Notes under the pieces: generated by a model
Databases searched by the model: none
What the model saw: the letters and a program-made list of their open reading frames with translations, nothing else
What the model was told of the DNA's origin: nothing
Made by a program: the position numbers and the translations under genes
Part shown: piece after piece, positions 28,110 through 37,965 of the stretch
How positions within the stretch are numbered: position 1 is the first letter of the stretch
Layout of the letters: every line of letters starts with the position of its first letter
Origin: Bacteroidales bacterium
GTDB lineage: Bacteria; Bacteroidota; Bacteroidia; Bacteroidales; UBA932
Reading direction: 5' to 3'
Assembly: GCA_017959005.1 (NCBI GenBank)
Contig: JAGDBO010000022.1
Coordinates: 1-64,000 of the forward strand
DNA length: 64,000 nt

Positions 28110-29936
28110 TTACTTCAGAGCGTCTCCGTTCATGGTTACAAGGAATTCTTCGTTAGAGGTGGTTTTCTCAAGGCGGGATTTCATGAACTCCATGGCCTCA
28201 ACGCTGTTCATATCAGAAAGGTAGTTCCTTAAGATCCAAACACGGTTGAGTACCTCCTTGTTAACCAGCAGGTCATCTCTACGGGTAGAACTGAGTGTAA
28301 CGTCAACTGCAGGGAATACTCTCTTGTTGGAGAGTTTTCTATCCAACTGAAGTTCCATGTTACCTGTTCCCTTGAACTCCTCAAAGATGACATCATCCAT
28401 CTTGGAGCCGGTCTCCGTAAGAGCGGTTGCTATAATTGTAAGAGAGCCACCGTTTTCTACGTTTCTGGCTGCTCCAAAGAATCTCTTTGGTTTGTGAAGT
28501 GCGTTAGCATCTACACCGCCGCTGAGCACCTTACCGCTGGCAGGCTGAACTGTGTTGAATGCACGCGCCAGACGGGTGATGGAGTCCAAAAGGATAACTA
28601 CGTCATGACCGCACTCAACAAGTCTCTTAGCCTTCTCAAGAACTATGTTTGCAACCTTTACGTGGCGGTCTGCAGGCTCGTCAAAGGTAGATGCAACTAC
28701 CTCAGCCTTAACGCTTCTTGCCATATCCGTAACCTCCTCCGGACGCTCGTCTATAAGAAGGACAATCAGATAAACCTCCGGGTGGTTGTCTGCAATGGCG
28801 TTTGCTATCTCCTTAAGCAGCACGGTCTTACCGGTCTTAGGCTGAGCCACAATAAGACCTCTCTGTCCCTTACCTATAGGAGCGAACATATCTACAACTC
28901 TGCAGGAGAGGTTGTTATGTCCGTTTCCCAAGATGTTGAATTTCTCATCAGGGAAGAGCGGAGTAAGGAAGTCAAACGGTACTCTGTCTCTGATGAAGGC
29001 AGGGTCTCTGCCGTTGATGGAATCTATCTTTACAAGCGGGAAGTACTTGTCACCCTCTCTTGGCGGCTTAATCTCTCCATAAACGGTATCTCCGGTCTTA
29101 AGAGCGTAAAGTTTTATCTGTGACTGTGATACATAAATATCATCCGGTGAGTTAAGATAGTTGTAATCAGATGAACGGAGGAAACCGTAACCGTCCGGCA
29201 TAATCTCAAGAACTCCGTTTGCCTTTACAACTCCCTCAAACTCAATCTTTACAGCCTTCTCTCTCTCCTGAGAATCATTCTCCTGGTTTCTGCGCTGCTC
29301 AAACTGAGGACGCTGAGGGCGCTGTTCATTTTGCTGAGGGCGCTGTTCATTCTGCTGAACAGGTCTCTGCTGCATCTGCTGAGGTGCTGCAGGTCTTGGC
29401 TGAGCCTGTGCAACGTTCTGTGACTGAGGTTGTGCAACATTCTGTGACTGAGGTTGTGCAACATTCTGCTGCTGAGCCTGCTCTGACTGTGCCTGCTGGG
29501 CTGCAATTTGGTTCTTTCCGGTTCCTTTAGGACGTCCCCTACGCTTTGCAGGCTGCTGTGCTGCTTCCGCATTTGCAGGCTGAGGTTGTGCAACATTCTG
29601 CTGCTGAACCTGCTCTGCCTGAGGCTGCTGGGCTGGGTTCTGTGTATTCTGTGCTGCAGGATTTGCCTCATCCTTTCTCTTTCTTCCCCTCTTCTTAGGC
29701 TCTGCAACCTCCGGGTTACTCTGCTCAACTACAGGCTTGGAGACCTGTATACGCTCTCTCTTTGGTCTCTTAGGACGCTGAATAGGCTGGTCTACAGACT
29801 GAATGGCCTGCTCGTCCAAAATCTTGTAAATCAGATCATCATGTGAATAGTTCTTAGCTTTGGAAATGTTCAGTTTCTCTGCAATTGCCACCAACTCGTC
29901 AAAGCTCTTAGATTTTAGTTCAATAATGTCAATCAT
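28110..29936 (-). CDS. rho: Transcription termination factor Rho with Q/N-rich insert
   Basis: Rho is the hexameric RNA helicase that ends transcription. The start at 29936 gives [22 protein letters not shown], the usual N-terminus (608 residues), in preference to an ATG 60 nt upstream. Order: Rho_N helices (1-45), a disordered segment of about 190 residues rich in Q, A, P and N with basic stretches ([16 protein letters not shown]), the RNA-binding CSD, then the ATPase with [11 protein letters not shown]. coli Rho has 419 residues. In Bacteroides thetaiotaomicron a comparable insert drives phase separation of Rho. Confidence 0.97.
   Translation of the reverse strand: MIDIIELKSKSFDELVAIAEKLNISKAKNYSHDDLIYKILDEQAIQSVDQPIQRPKRPKRERIQVSKPVVEQSNPEVAEPKKRGRKRKDEANPAAQNTQNPAQQPQAEQVQQQNVAQPQPANAEAAQQPAKRRGRPKGTGKNQIAAQQAQSEQAQQQNVAQPQSQNVAQPQSQNVAQAQPRPAAPQQMQQRPVQQNEQRPQQNEQRPQRPQFEQRRNQENDSQEREKAVKIEFEGVVKANGVLEIMPDGYGFLRSSDYNYLNSPDDIYVSQSQIKLYALKTGDTVYGEIKPPREGDKYFPLVKIDSINGRDPAFIRDRVPFDFLTPLFPDEKFNILGNGHNNLSCRVVDMFAPIGKGQRGLIVAQPKTGKTVLLKEIANAIADNHPEVYLIVLLIDERPEEVTDMARSVKAEVVASTFDEPADRHVKVANIVLEKAKRLVECGHDVVILLDSITRLARAFNTVQPASGKVLSGGVDANALHKPKRFFGAARNVENGGSLTIIATALTETGSKMDDVIFEEFKGTGNMELQLDRKLSNKRVFPAVDVTLSSTRRDDLLVNKEVLNRVWILRNYLSDMNSVEAMEFMKSRLEKTTSNEEFLVTMNGDALK
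29395..29470 (-). repeat. 24-bp tandem repeats in rho
   Basis: About three near-identical 24-bp units encode QSQNVAQP repeated in the disordered insert. Copy number could vary by slippage without a frameshift because the unit is a multiple of three. Confidence 0.8.
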
Positions 29937-29956
29937 AAAATAAATTTGGGGATTAC

Positions 29957-29977
29957 ATCCGCATGAGTTATGCGGAT
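29957..29977 (-). promoter_or_regulatory. Hairpin at the 5' end of the rho leader
   Basis: ATCCGCAT (29957-29964) and ATGCGGAT (29970-29977) form a perfect 8-bp stem with a 5-nt loop, directly after the rho -7 box, so the transcript would begin almost at the hairpin. It has no T-run. Confidence 0.55.
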
Positions 29978-29985
29978 TTGCAGTG

Positions 29986-29993
29986 CAAATATA
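29986..29993 (-). promoter_or_regulatory. -7 box for rho
   Basis: Minus-strand TATATTTG is a perfect -7 box, 49 nt before the chosen start. At the -33 position there is only TTTT. Confidence 0.6.
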
Positions 29994-30045
29994 CAATTAT
30001 TTTGAATAGAAAAAAATAAGGGAGTGATTTTCACCCCCTTATTGT

Positions 30046-31482
30046 CTACTTGAGAGATACCACAATCTCTTCCAGGAACTTGGTAAACTTCTCCAATGAC
30101 TTGAGTTCCAGTTTCTCACCCGGTGCGTGAACGCCTCTGAGTGTTGGACCGAATGAGATCATATCCATATCCGGGAACTTAAGTGAGAAGAGACCGCACT
30201 CCAAACCGGCAGGAGTTACAATCACTCTTGCATCCTCTTTGAAAAGACGCTTGTAGGTCTTCTTGCAAACATCAAGGATTGGAGAGTTGAGGTTAGGAAT
30301 CCAACCAGGGTATTCTCCTGAGTGAACAACCTTTGCACCGGCCAATGACCAGCAAGCCTCCATCTGTTGAGCCATCCAGCGTCTCTCGCTTACAACTGCG
30401 CTTCTCTGGCTTGAGCCAATCACAATCTTGTTGCCGGGACGCATCTTAATGGATGCAAAGTTTGTGGAGATCTCAATGAGTCCCTTAATGGAGTCACTGA
30501 TCTTGTAAGAGCCGTGAGGTGAGGCAACTCCGGCAAAGATTAAGGATGCTGCTGTGTTCTCATCTATTGCACCCTTTGTCCAGGTTACGGGAACTAGTTC
30601 CATATCTACGTTAGGGTCTGAGAGTGAGAACTCTGAACGTACATATCCTCTAATCTCCTCAAAAAGTTCAAATACTGAACCCTTTGCGCTCTTAGGGAAT
30701 CCGAATACTGCATGAGCGTCTCTTGGGATGGCGTTGCGTTTGTTACCGCCGTCAATCTCATAGAGTTCAATGCGGTGCTTATCCAGAACCTTGTATAAGA
30801 ATCTGAGCAGCTGTTGGTTGGCATTAACTCTGTTCTTGTTGATGTCATCTCCGCTGTGACCTCCCATACTTCCGAATACCCTTACTCTGTACTTCAGATA
30901 CTCTTTGGTCTGAGGGACTCGTTTGTATTTGAAGGTTGCAGTTGTATCTATACCGCCGTTGCAGCCAATGCAGAGTTCTCCCTCATCCTCGGAATCAAGG
31001 TTAAGGAGAATGTTACCGGTAACAAAGCCAGGCTTGAGTGCCTCAGCTCCGTCCAATCCGGTCTCCTCGGAAACGGTAAAGAGAGCCTCAACCCTACCCG
31101 TCTTAATTGTAGGATCCGTAACCACAGCAAGTTGCGCAGCCATACCTATTCCGCAGTCTGCACCCAGTGTGGTATCTTTTGAGATAAGCCAGCCGTCCTC
31201 CTCGGTGTAAGGGATAGGATCCTTTGCAAAATCGTGATCCACACCCGGATTCTTCTCGCACACCATGTCTGAATGGCTCTGGAGAATAACGGTAGGAACC
31301 TTCTCTTTACCCTTATCTGCCTCCTTAATAATCACTACGTTACCAACTTCATCTCTCTTTGCTTTGAGGTTGTGCTTCTTGGCGTATGCCAAAAGCCACT
31401 CTATAATTTTCTCCTCATGACCACTCTCTCTGGGAACAGTGGTAATCTCCTTGAAAATTTCAAGAATGTCTTTGCTGTTCAT
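30046..31482 (-). CDS. pepD: Aminoacyl-histidine dipeptidase (M20C)
   Basis: A cytoplasmic zinc dipeptidase that cleaves Xaa-His and other dipeptides. Metal ligands lie in HSDMVCEKN (H70, D72) and DTTLGADCGIGMA, with EETGLDGAEALK carrying the catalytic glutamate. A lid domain is inserted in the middle (about 190-400) and contains GGHSGDDINKNRVNANQ. The 478-residue length is normal. There is no signal peptide. It starts 24 nt after dnaA. Confidence 0.93.
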   Translation of the reverse strand: MNSKDILEIFKEITTVPRESGHEEKIIEWLLAYAKKHNLKAKRDEVGNVVIIKEADKGKEKVPTVILQSHSDMVCEKNPGVDHDFAKDPIPYTEEDGWLISKDTTLGADCGIGMAAQLAVVTDPTIKTGRVEALFTVSEETGLDGAEALKPGFVTGNILLNLDSEDEGELCIGCNGGIDTTATFKYKRVPQTKEYLKYRVRVFGSMGGHSGDDINKNRVNANQQLLRFLYKVLDKHRIELYEIDGGNKRNAIPRDAHAVFGFPKSAKGSVFELFEEIRGYVRSEFSLSDPNVDMELVPVTWTKGAIDENTAASLIFAGVASPHGSYKISDSIKGLIEISTNFASIKMRPGNKIVIGSSQRSAVVSERRWMAQQMEACWSLAGAKVVHSGEYPGWIPNLNSPILDVCKKTYKRLFKEDARVIVTPAGLECGLFSLKFPDMDMISFGPTLRGVHAPGEKLELKSLEKFTKFLEEIVVSLK

Positions 31483-31506
31483 AATACTATATTTTTAGTT
31501 TTGATT

Positions 31507-32916
31507 TCAGTTATTGCTCTTGAGTTGACGCTCAAGATCAGCCACATAGTGACGGATATTCCTGTCCGTATCTATAAGATCGGATACGGTGTTGCAGGCG
31601 TGGAGAACGGTAGCGTGATCTTTTCCACCCATCTGACTTCCTATGGATGCAAGGGAGGTCTTGGTAAGGTTTCTTACAAGGTACATTGTAATCTGGCGCG
31701 CCTGAACAATCTCCCTCTTTCTTGTCTTTGAGACAATTAACTCAGGAGTAATCTTAAAGTAGTCACAGACGGTATTACGTATTCTCTCAAGAGAAATCTC
31801 AGAAGAATCTATGTTGATTATCTGCTGTGTAACCTTCTTTGCAAGTTCCAGGGTAATGTTCTCGTTATTGAGAGTAGCATGAGCCACCAGTGAGAGAATA
31901 GTTCCCTCAAGTTCACGTACGCTGCCCGTAACTCTGTTAGCCAGATACTCAATCACTTCTGCAGGCAGAACTATACCCTCGTTCTCGCTCTTGGCCTTGA
32001 ATATCTTCAATCTTGTCTCATAATCTGGAGGTAGGAGCTCGGCGGACAGTCCCCATTTGAATCTCTGCAGCACTCTCTGATCAAAGCCCTGCAAACTGCC
32101 TGGCGGACAATCTGAAGTAAGGATAATCTGTTTTCCTGCCTGATGCAGATAGTTGAAGATATGGAAGAATATATTCTGAGTTCCCTTGCTGGTAAACTCT
32201 TGTACATCATCTATAATCAAAACATCTATCTGTTGGTAGAAGTGTAAAAAATCCGGTATCTTATTACCTACAACGGCACTCTGGAATTGTGTCTTAAAGG
32301 TAATTGCACTAACATACAATACAATCTTATCCGGTAACCTTTCTTTAATTCTCAATCCTATGGCCTGAGACAGATGGGTCTTGCCCAGCCCCGAACCTCC
32401 GTATATGAACAAAGGGTTGAAAGGATTTCCTCCCGGAGACTTTGCTACAGTCTCACCGGCACTTCTTGCAAGACGGTTGCAAGTTCCCTCGATAAAATTG
32501 TCAAAAGAGTACCGAGGATTAAGATTGGACTCAATGTAGAGCTGCTGAATTCCCGGAATCACAAAAGGATTCATCTTCTCCTTTTCATCCCTAGGAATGG
32601 CAATACCCCTGTTTTTAAGCTGAATCTCGTTCTGGTGAGAGTAAGATACCGTGGAGTTGAGAATCTTAACATTATAGGCAAGTCTGACATTCTCTCCTAT
32701 CACCCTCTTAAGAGTCTTTGCCAAAATATCGTTCAACTGGCTCTCTTCTAATTGACGGTAGTAAGCATCTGAAGGAACTTCAATGGTAAGTTTTGAATCT
32801 ACCAAAGAGATTGGCTTTATAGGAAGGAACCATGTCTTGAAGACAGAATCAGGAACATTGTTCTTGATTATCTTAAGGCACTCGCTCCAAACCTCTATGT
32901 AGTTTCTCTCCTTCAT
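31507..32916 (-). CDS. dnaA: Chromosomal replication initiator DnaA
   Basis: AAA+ protein that binds DnaA boxes and opens the origin. The 469 residues hold the N-terminal helicase-loading domain I (1-85), a linker, the ATPase with GGSGLGKT at 173-180 and Walker B VLIIDDVQEF, and the C-terminal helix-turn-helix with GKDHATVLHACNTVSD. An AT-rich gap of 204 nt precedes it, but no DnaA-box cluster is seen there. Confidence 0.98.
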   Translation of the reverse strand: MKERNYIEVWSECLKIIKNNVPDSVFKTWFLPIKPISLVDSKLTIEVPSDAYYRQLEESQLNDILAKTLKRVIGENVRLAYNVKILNSTVSYSHQNEIQLKNRGIAIPRDEKEKMNPFVIPGIQQLYIESNLNPRYSFDNFIEGTCNRLARSAGETVAKSPGGNPFNPLFIYGGSGLGKTHLSQAIGLRIKERLPDKIVLYVSAITFKTQFQSAVVGNKIPDFLHFYQQIDVLIIDDVQEFTSKGTQNIFFHIFNYLHQAGKQIILTSDCPPGSLQGFDQRVLQRFKWGLSAELLPPDYETRLKIFKAKSENEGIVLPAEVIEYLANRVTGSVRELEGTILSLVAHATLNNENITLELAKKVTQQIINIDSSEISLERIRNTVCDYFKITPELIVSKTRKREIVQARQITMYLVRNLTKTSLASIGSQMGGKDHATVLHACNTVSDLIDTDRNIRHYVADLERQLKSNN

Positions 32917-33120
32917 TAAACTTTGATGATACTAGAAAAAAAAAGCGCCGTTGTTTTGGCAGAACAAAAATGGTTAAAAAAAAGTTATAAAAAAAAATCG
33001 TCTGCTATTGTTTTTCTCGGGAAAAATATAAGAGCCTTATAAATCAACAAGAAAAAATTTACCCATTTGTAAGGGTGTCATTTTTTGTTAATTGCAAGAT
33101 TATCCTTTATAACTATCTAA
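32917..33120. other. AT-rich gap upstream of dnaA
   Basis: This 204-nt stretch has long A and T runs and holds the dnaA leader. I see no coding frame, no DnaA-box cluster and no promoter matching both boxes. A short GCC/GGC pairing followed by nine T on the dnaA strand near 32940-32960 is too weak to call an attenuator. Confidence 0.5.
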
Positions 33121-34032
33121 TCAGAAAACCGTTACTCTTATGTATTTTCTAGGGTTTGCTTTAATCTTTTTAACAAGATTTTCAATTTCCACCACCAAAC
33201 TGTCCAAAGAGTTGTGCAAAGCGTCCGTTGAGATGAGTTTTCCGGTGGTAGATTCCGGGGACTGTACCTTCTCCAAAAGTGAGTTAAGCTCATCCACTGT
33301 CTTACTGAGTTTTACGGTAGAGAGTTCCTGGGATGTCTTATTTAAGTTGCTGAGTGTCTTATGGAAATCCCCGTCCGGTGAATTCAGTGAATCTGTTAAA
33401 GCGTTGATATTCTTCAGTGAAGCGGAGAGATCCGGAGTCATCTCGTTCAAAGAACCGGTCAGGCGCTGGACATTTGTCAAAGAGCCGTTCAATTTACGCA
33501 GAGATGAGTGAAGATCTGCTCTGGCGGCGGAGTCAAGAGTCTGATTTATAGCAGACAGAGTCTTCTCCAACTCCCCCATTACCTCACCCAGTTTATTCTT
33601 CAGAGGGCTGGCATAGCCGTAAAGTATGCTTATCATATCCGGAGCCGTGCTGCCCGGAATTGTGTCTCCGCCTTTCAGGTAAAATTTACCGTCTCCCAAG
33701 ACAATGCGTAAAGATTTACCGCCCAATATACTAGAACTGTATGCTTCCGCCTGTGAGTTTGAAGGAATAGCGTAATCTCTTTTAATACTGAGACTTATAA
33801 GGAAACGATCTTTCACCGGATCAAATTTTATCCTATCTATGGCACCCACTTTCAGACCCTTAATGTAAACCGGAGAGGTCACAGTAATTCCGTCTACTTC
33901 ACCCAAATAGGTGTAGTAAGTATTACTTCCCTTAAAGATATCGTGACCCTTCAGATAGTTCAAGGCAAAGAATAGTGCCACTAAAATGAGAACCAAAAAG
34001 AGGCCGATTTTCTGACTGCTGCTAATCTTCAT
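33121..34032 (-). CDS. MCE/MlaD family protein
   Basis: A substrate-binding subunit of MCE-type lipid transporters, anchored in the inner membrane and projecting to the periplasm. One transmembrane segment (about 9-26) precedes the MCE domain (about 38-118, with VDGITVTSPVYIKGLKVGAI and LGGKSLRI). A long alpha-helical tail (about 140-290) of leucine/serine heptads probably forms the helical barrel. No MlaE or MlaF gene is nearby. It starts 19 nt after the amidase gene. Confidence 0.9.
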   Translation of the reverse strand: MKISSSQKIGLFLVLILVALFFALNYLKGHDIFKGSNTYYTYLGEVDGITVTSPVYIKGLKVGAIDRIKFDPVKDRFLISLSIKRDYAIPSNSQAEAYSSSILGGKSLRIVLGDGKFYLKGGDTIPGSTAPDMISILYGYASPLKNKLGEVMGELEKTLSAINQTLDSAARADLHSSLRKLNGSLTNVQRLTGSLNEMTPDLSASLKNINALTDSLNSPDGDFHKTLSNLNKTSQELSTVKLSKTVDELNSLLEKVQSPESTTGKLISTDALHNSLDSLVVEIENLVKKIKANPRKYIRVTVF

Positions 34033-34051
34033 AATATATTGACTCCTTAAA

Positions 34052-35143
34052 TTACTTACTAAAAATTACTCCATCTCTTACCACTATTACAAATGCACCT
34101 TTAAAACTCTTCCTCACTTTGGAAAGCTCTTTTGAAGCCTCCTCTCTGGTATTATACCTTCCAAGGTAGTATTTGTATCTTCCATCCTGATAGATATATA
34201 GGGCATCCCCTCTCCCCTTCAAATCCGGAGAGTTGGATGAGAGTTTCTTATTTACCGCCATTATCTGAATAGCGTAAAATGTATCCGGCTCTTTAGCCTT
34301 AGGCTCAGGCTCTATCTCCTCAGTCTCAGATGGAGAGTTATCCAGAGTGTTACGGCTCTCGTAATCCTCCTTGTATTTTGTAAAGGCATCTGCCAGGCGA
34401 CGGGCTATCTTGCTCTGTCCCTCATCTGTAATGAGCACCTTAAGGTCTTCCTGGTTGGTAAGGAAGCCTATCTCCGTCAGAACGGATGGCATTGTGGTCC
34501 TCCAAAGAACCAGAAAACCTGCCTGCTTAACTCCCCTGCCATGTTTTACAGGCCCCTTTGCATACTCGTCCTGAATAAACTTTGCAAACTTTATACTCTG
34601 CTCTGAATAAGCATTTTGCAGAAGGGAGAAGATAATATATGACTCCGGAGAGTCTGGGTTAAAGCCCTCATACTTAGTGGAATAATCCTCCTCCATCTTA
34701 ATTACGGCGTTCTCTCTCTTTGAGACCTCAAAGTTGCGGTCGCTTACGTGAGTTCCCATTGTAAAGGTCTCACTGCCGCGCGGAACGGTTGACGGATTGG
34801 CGTTTACGTGAACGGAAATGAAGAGGTCCGCCTTGTTTCGGTTGGCTATATCCGCTCTCTCGGCCAGAGGAATGAAGACATCTTTCTTCCTGGTATAGAC
34901 CACTTTAACATCCGGATGTTCCTCCTCAATAATCTTTCCCAGCTTAAGAACAACGGAGAGGACTATATCCTTCTCTCTGTACTTCTTGTCCTTACTCATA
35001 CAGCCGCTGTCCCTTCCTCCGTGGCCGGCGTCAAGCACAAGGCACTTTAACCCCTCTGATTGAGAGGAGGCCTCCACTGGGATAAGGAGGAAGAGTGCCG
35101 CAATTATGCACATTAATCCGTATCGGGAAAAATGATTGGTCAT
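34052..35143 (-). CDS. N-acetylmuramoyl-L-alanine amidase with SPOR-like domain
   Basis: A periplasmic zinc amidase (Amidase_3) that cuts the peptide stem from peptidoglycan. A signal peptide (1-27) is followed by zinc ligands H41 (DAGHGG), E57 (YREKDI) and H112 (SVHVNAN) and the catalytic glutamate in LTEIGF. An acidic linker (about 255-275) leads to a C-terminal domain (about 280-355, FYAIQIMAV...YYLGRYNTREEA) that fits the peptidoglycan-binding SPOR fold, suggesting septal targeting. Length 363. Confidence 0.93.
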   Translation of the reverse strand: MTNHFSRYGLMCIIAALFLLIPVEASSQSEGLKCLVLDAGHGGRDSGCMSKDKKYREKDIVLSVVLKLGKIIEEEHPDVKVVYTRKKDVFIPLAERADIANRNKADLFISVHVNANPSTVPRGSETFTMGTHVSDRNFEVSKRENAVIKMEEDYSTKYEGFNPDSPESYIIFSLLQNAYSEQSIKFAKFIQDEYAKGPVKHGRGVKQAGFLVLWRTTMPSVLTEIGFLTNQEDLKVLITDEGQSKIARRLADAFTKYKEDYESRNTLDNSPSETEEIEPEPKAKEPDTFYAIQIMAVNKKLSSNSPDLKGRGDALYIYQDGRYKYYLGRYNTREEASKELSKVRKSFKGAFVIVVRDGVIFSK

Positions 35144-35172
35144 CTTAGGTACGTTAATTGCTTAAATTGTGC

Positions 35173-35180
35173 TACATTTG
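35173..35180 (+). promoter_or_regulatory. -7 box for the LptD-like gene
   Basis: TACATTTG matches TAnnTTTG 47 nt before the proposed start. No clear -33 box is visible. Confidence 0.45.
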
Positions 35181-35190
35181 TCGCTGCTGA

Positions 35191-35198
35191 CAAAATTA
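35191..35198 (-). promoter_or_regulatory. -7 box for the amidase-MCE unit
   Basis: Minus-strand TAATTTTG matches TAnnTTTG. No clear -33 box. The two divergent -7 boxes are 10 nt apart. Confidence 0.35.
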
Positions 35199-35227
35199 CA
35201 AATAAAAGCGGAAAAAAAGTCTATAGG

Positions 35228-37954
35228 ATGAGTTTTAAGAGAATCATACGTGGATGGGGATACTTTGCTCTTATCGTATCTCTTATTCTTGTCATGCAGG
35301 GCTTTTCCGCTCCAAAACGTTCCCAGATTCCAGGTTTAAGGGTATTACACCTTAAAGATACAGTTCCAAGCAGGGATTCCATCACTCAGGATTCTTTAAA
35401 GAGAGACTCCCTTGTTATAATAGATTCCTCCCAAATATCAACTCTTAAGGAGCCGGTCTTCTCCACCGGAAGAGACTCCAGCGTTGAGATTATGACGGAG
35501 GGTAAGAGAATGCTCTATTACTATGGAGATGTGACGGTTACATACGGTGACATTCAGCTCAAGGCAGACTATATGGCCTACAACGTGCAGACCAGAACCG
35601 TCTTTGCCAAGGGACTGCCGGACTCATCGGGAGTCATAAAAGGTTTCCCGGAACTGAAAGAGGGTAAGAATACCTTCACAATGGAGAGTGTCTACTATAA
35701 CTTTGATACCAAGAAGGCCAAGATTTTCAACATGATGACTCAGGAGGGAGAGGGCAACATCAGAGGAAAGTACATAAAGAAGATGCCGGACAACTCCGTC
35801 AATATCTCCAGAGGTATATATACTACATGTGATGCGGAAGAGCCCCATTTCTACCTCCAGATGACAACCGCAAAGGTTGTCAATTCCGGTCCTATAAAGA
35901 AGACGGTATTCGGCCCGGCATACACTGTAATTGAGGGTGTTCCAACGCCTTTCGCTCTGCCTTTCGGATTTGTTCCAAAGATCAGCAACAGAAGCGGAGG
36001 AATCCTCTTCCCTACTTATGGTGAGGAGACGGCCAGAGGTTTCTACCTCAAGGGGTTGGGTTACTACTTCGTATTCGGGGAGCACTTTGATCTGGCAGCC
36101 ACCTGTGACATCTACACAAAAGGGTCCTGGGCAACCAACCTAAATGCAAGATACACAAAGAGATATAAGTATTCCGGTTCCCTGTCGGGAGGCTACTCCG
36201 TTGATATTACGGGAGAAAAGGGGCAGCCGGACTATGTAAAGAGCAAGAACTTCTCACTCAACTGGAGTCACAATCAGGATGCAAAGGCAAGGCCGGGAAC
36301 AACCTTCAGAGCCTCTGTAAACTTCTCCAGCCCGTCCAACAGCCGTTATAACTCAACCACTATAAATCAGGCACTTACAAACCAGATTTCATCCTCCATC
36401 TCTTACGGAAAGAGTTGGGCGGGAACTCCGTTCTCCCTCTCCATAAATGCTCTGCACAGCCAGAACTCCAGAGACAGTTCATACGCGGTAACCTTCCCTA
36501 ACCTCACCTTTACCGTGAGCCGTATCAATCCGTTCAGAAGAAAGGAGATGGTTGGAAAGAAGAAGTTTTACGAAGATATTACCTTCAACTATACGGCAAG
36601 GTTTGACAACAAGATAAACTTCAAAAGCAGAGAGGTTAAGGAGCCGGACTTCTTCAAAAAGATGAGGAACGGACTGCAGCACAGTTTCTCCATTGGACTC
36701 CCTACCTTTACGGTTCTTAAGTACATACAAGCCTCTCCTAACGTAAGTTACGGTATGAACTGGTACTTCTCGGATGCCGTTCAATACTATGACACCGAGC
36801 AGCAGAAGACCGTTACAAAGTACTCGGATCCTTTCAGCACCTTTGGCGTAACTCAGAACTACAACTTTGCTCTGAGTTTCAACACCCGTCTCTACGGTCT
36901 GTTCAACTTTGGAAAAGATTATAAGGTTCAGGCTATCAGACACACACTGACTCCTAGTTTGAGTTTCAACTATATGCCGGAACTTGGAACACGTGCAAAC
37001 GGCTACCGCACATACCAGTATGTAGATATGAACGGTGTGGCTCATTCAGTGGTTTACAACAAGTACAGCGGTCAGTTATACTCTCCTCCGGGAATGGGTA
37101 AGAATGCAGGTATGTCATTCAGTTTCGGTAACCTGTTGGAAGCTAAGATAAAATCTCAACAGGATACTACGGGTAAGGGAACCAGAAAGATAAGACTTAT
37201 AGACCAGTTGAACATATCAGGTTCCTACAACTTCCTGGCAGACTCTCTTAAGCTCTCAAACATAGCGGTTTCCATGACTACCACCGTATTCGGAAAGATG
37301 GCCATCAACGGCTCAATGACATTGGATCCTTACGCTATAAACGAGCGCGGAGTTAAGATTAACAAGCTGAACATCCAGCAGAAGGGATTCCATCCGTTCC
37401 GCCTTACCGGAGCCAGCCTCTCCACTTCATACAGTTTCTCCGGAGAGGGAACCAGTAAACTTGGTTCCGAGTATGTTCCTCAGGGTGCTATCTCCAGGGC
37501 CGGTTCAAACTCAACCAGCGGTTACGAAAGGATTTACTACCACCCGGTTACGGGAGAGTATATCCCGGGAGGATGGGTTTATTACTATGACCCTAAGATG
37601 CCTTGGAGCGTGAACCTCAACTACAGCTACTCTTACTACAAGAACTACCAATACTCAAATAACCAGCTTATTACAAGGCACAACCACTCCATGACATTGG
37701 GAATAAGTTCACAGATTAGGATTTACAAAGATTTGAACATCTCCCTCAATACCGGAGTGGACCTTACAAAGATGCAGCTTACAACCACACAGCTTTCCGG
37801 TTCATTCAGTCTGCACTGTTTCCAAATCTCCTTCTCCTGGATTCCTAACGGAAAATGGGAGAGCTGGAGTTTCAGAATCTGTGCAAACGCCTCATCTTTG
37901 GCAGATTTGCTGCAGTTTAAGAAGAACGCAAGTTACTGGGACAACCAGTACTAA
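35228..37954 (+). CDS. LptD-like LPS assembly outer-membrane protein
   Basis: The start at 35228 gives MSFKRIIRGWGYF followed by a signal sequence (to about residue 30). An in-frame ATG 96 nt upstream would overlap the amidase gene and bury the signal. The 908-residue protein has an OstA/LptA-like beta-jellyroll domain (about 85-200, YYGDVTVTYGDIQLKADYM), then a region rich in alternating aromatic and polar strands typical of a large beta-barrel. LptD places LPS in the outer leaflet. The two LptD cysteine pairs of E. coli are not apparent. Confidence 0.85.
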   Translation: MSFKRIIRGWGYFALIVSLILVMQGFSAPKRSQIPGLRVLHLKDTVPSRDSITQDSLKRDSLVIIDSSQISTLKEPVFSTGRDSSVEIMTEGKRMLYYYGDVTVTYGDIQLKADYMAYNVQTRTVFAKGLPDSSGVIKGFPELKEGKNTFTMESVYYNFDTKKAKIFNMMTQEGEGNIRGKYIKKMPDNSVNISRGIYTTCDAEEPHFYLQMTTAKVVNSGPIKKTVFGPAYTVIEGVPTPFALPFGFVPKISNRSGGILFPTYGEETARGFYLKGLGYYFVFGEHFDLAATCDIYTKGSWATNLNARYTKRYKYSGSLSGGYSVDITGEKGQPDYVKSKNFSLNWSHNQDAKARPGTTFRASVNFSSPSNSRYNSTTINQALTNQISSSISYGKSWAGTPFSLSINALHSQNSRDSSYAVTFPNLTFTVSRINPFRRKEMVGKKKFYEDITFNYTARFDNKINFKSREVKEPDFFKKMRNGLQHSFSIGLPTFTVLKYIQASPNVSYGMNWYFSDAVQYYDTEQQKTVTKYSDPFSTFGVTQNYNFALSFNTRLYGLFNFGKDYKVQAIRHTLTPSLSFNYMPELGTRANGYRTYQYVDMNGVAHSVVYNKYSGQLYSPPGMGKNAGMSFSFGNLLEAKIKSQQDTTGKGTRKIRLIDQLNISGSYNFLADSLKLSNIAVSMTTTVFGKMAINGSMTLDPYAINERGVKINKLNIQQKGFHPFRLTGASLSTSYSFSGEGTSKLGSEYVPQGAISRAGSNSTSGYERIYYHPVTGEYIPGGWVYYYDPKMPWSVNLNYSYSYYKNYQYSNNQLITRHNHSMTLGISSQIRIYKDLNISLNTGVDLTKMQLTTTQLSGSFSLHCFQISFSWIPNGKWESWSFRICANASSLADLLQFKKNASYWDNQY

Positions 37955-37965
37955 AACAATATGTT

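Noticed and set aside
29395-29470. Regularly repeated units resembling a CRISPR array
   Set aside because: The 24-bp units are in frame in rho, have no unique spacers and encode a repeated peptide.
32917-33120. Possible origin of replication upstream of dnaA
   Set aside because: The gap is AT-rich, but I find no cluster of TTATCCACA-type boxes in it. dnaA location alone is not enough in this phylum.
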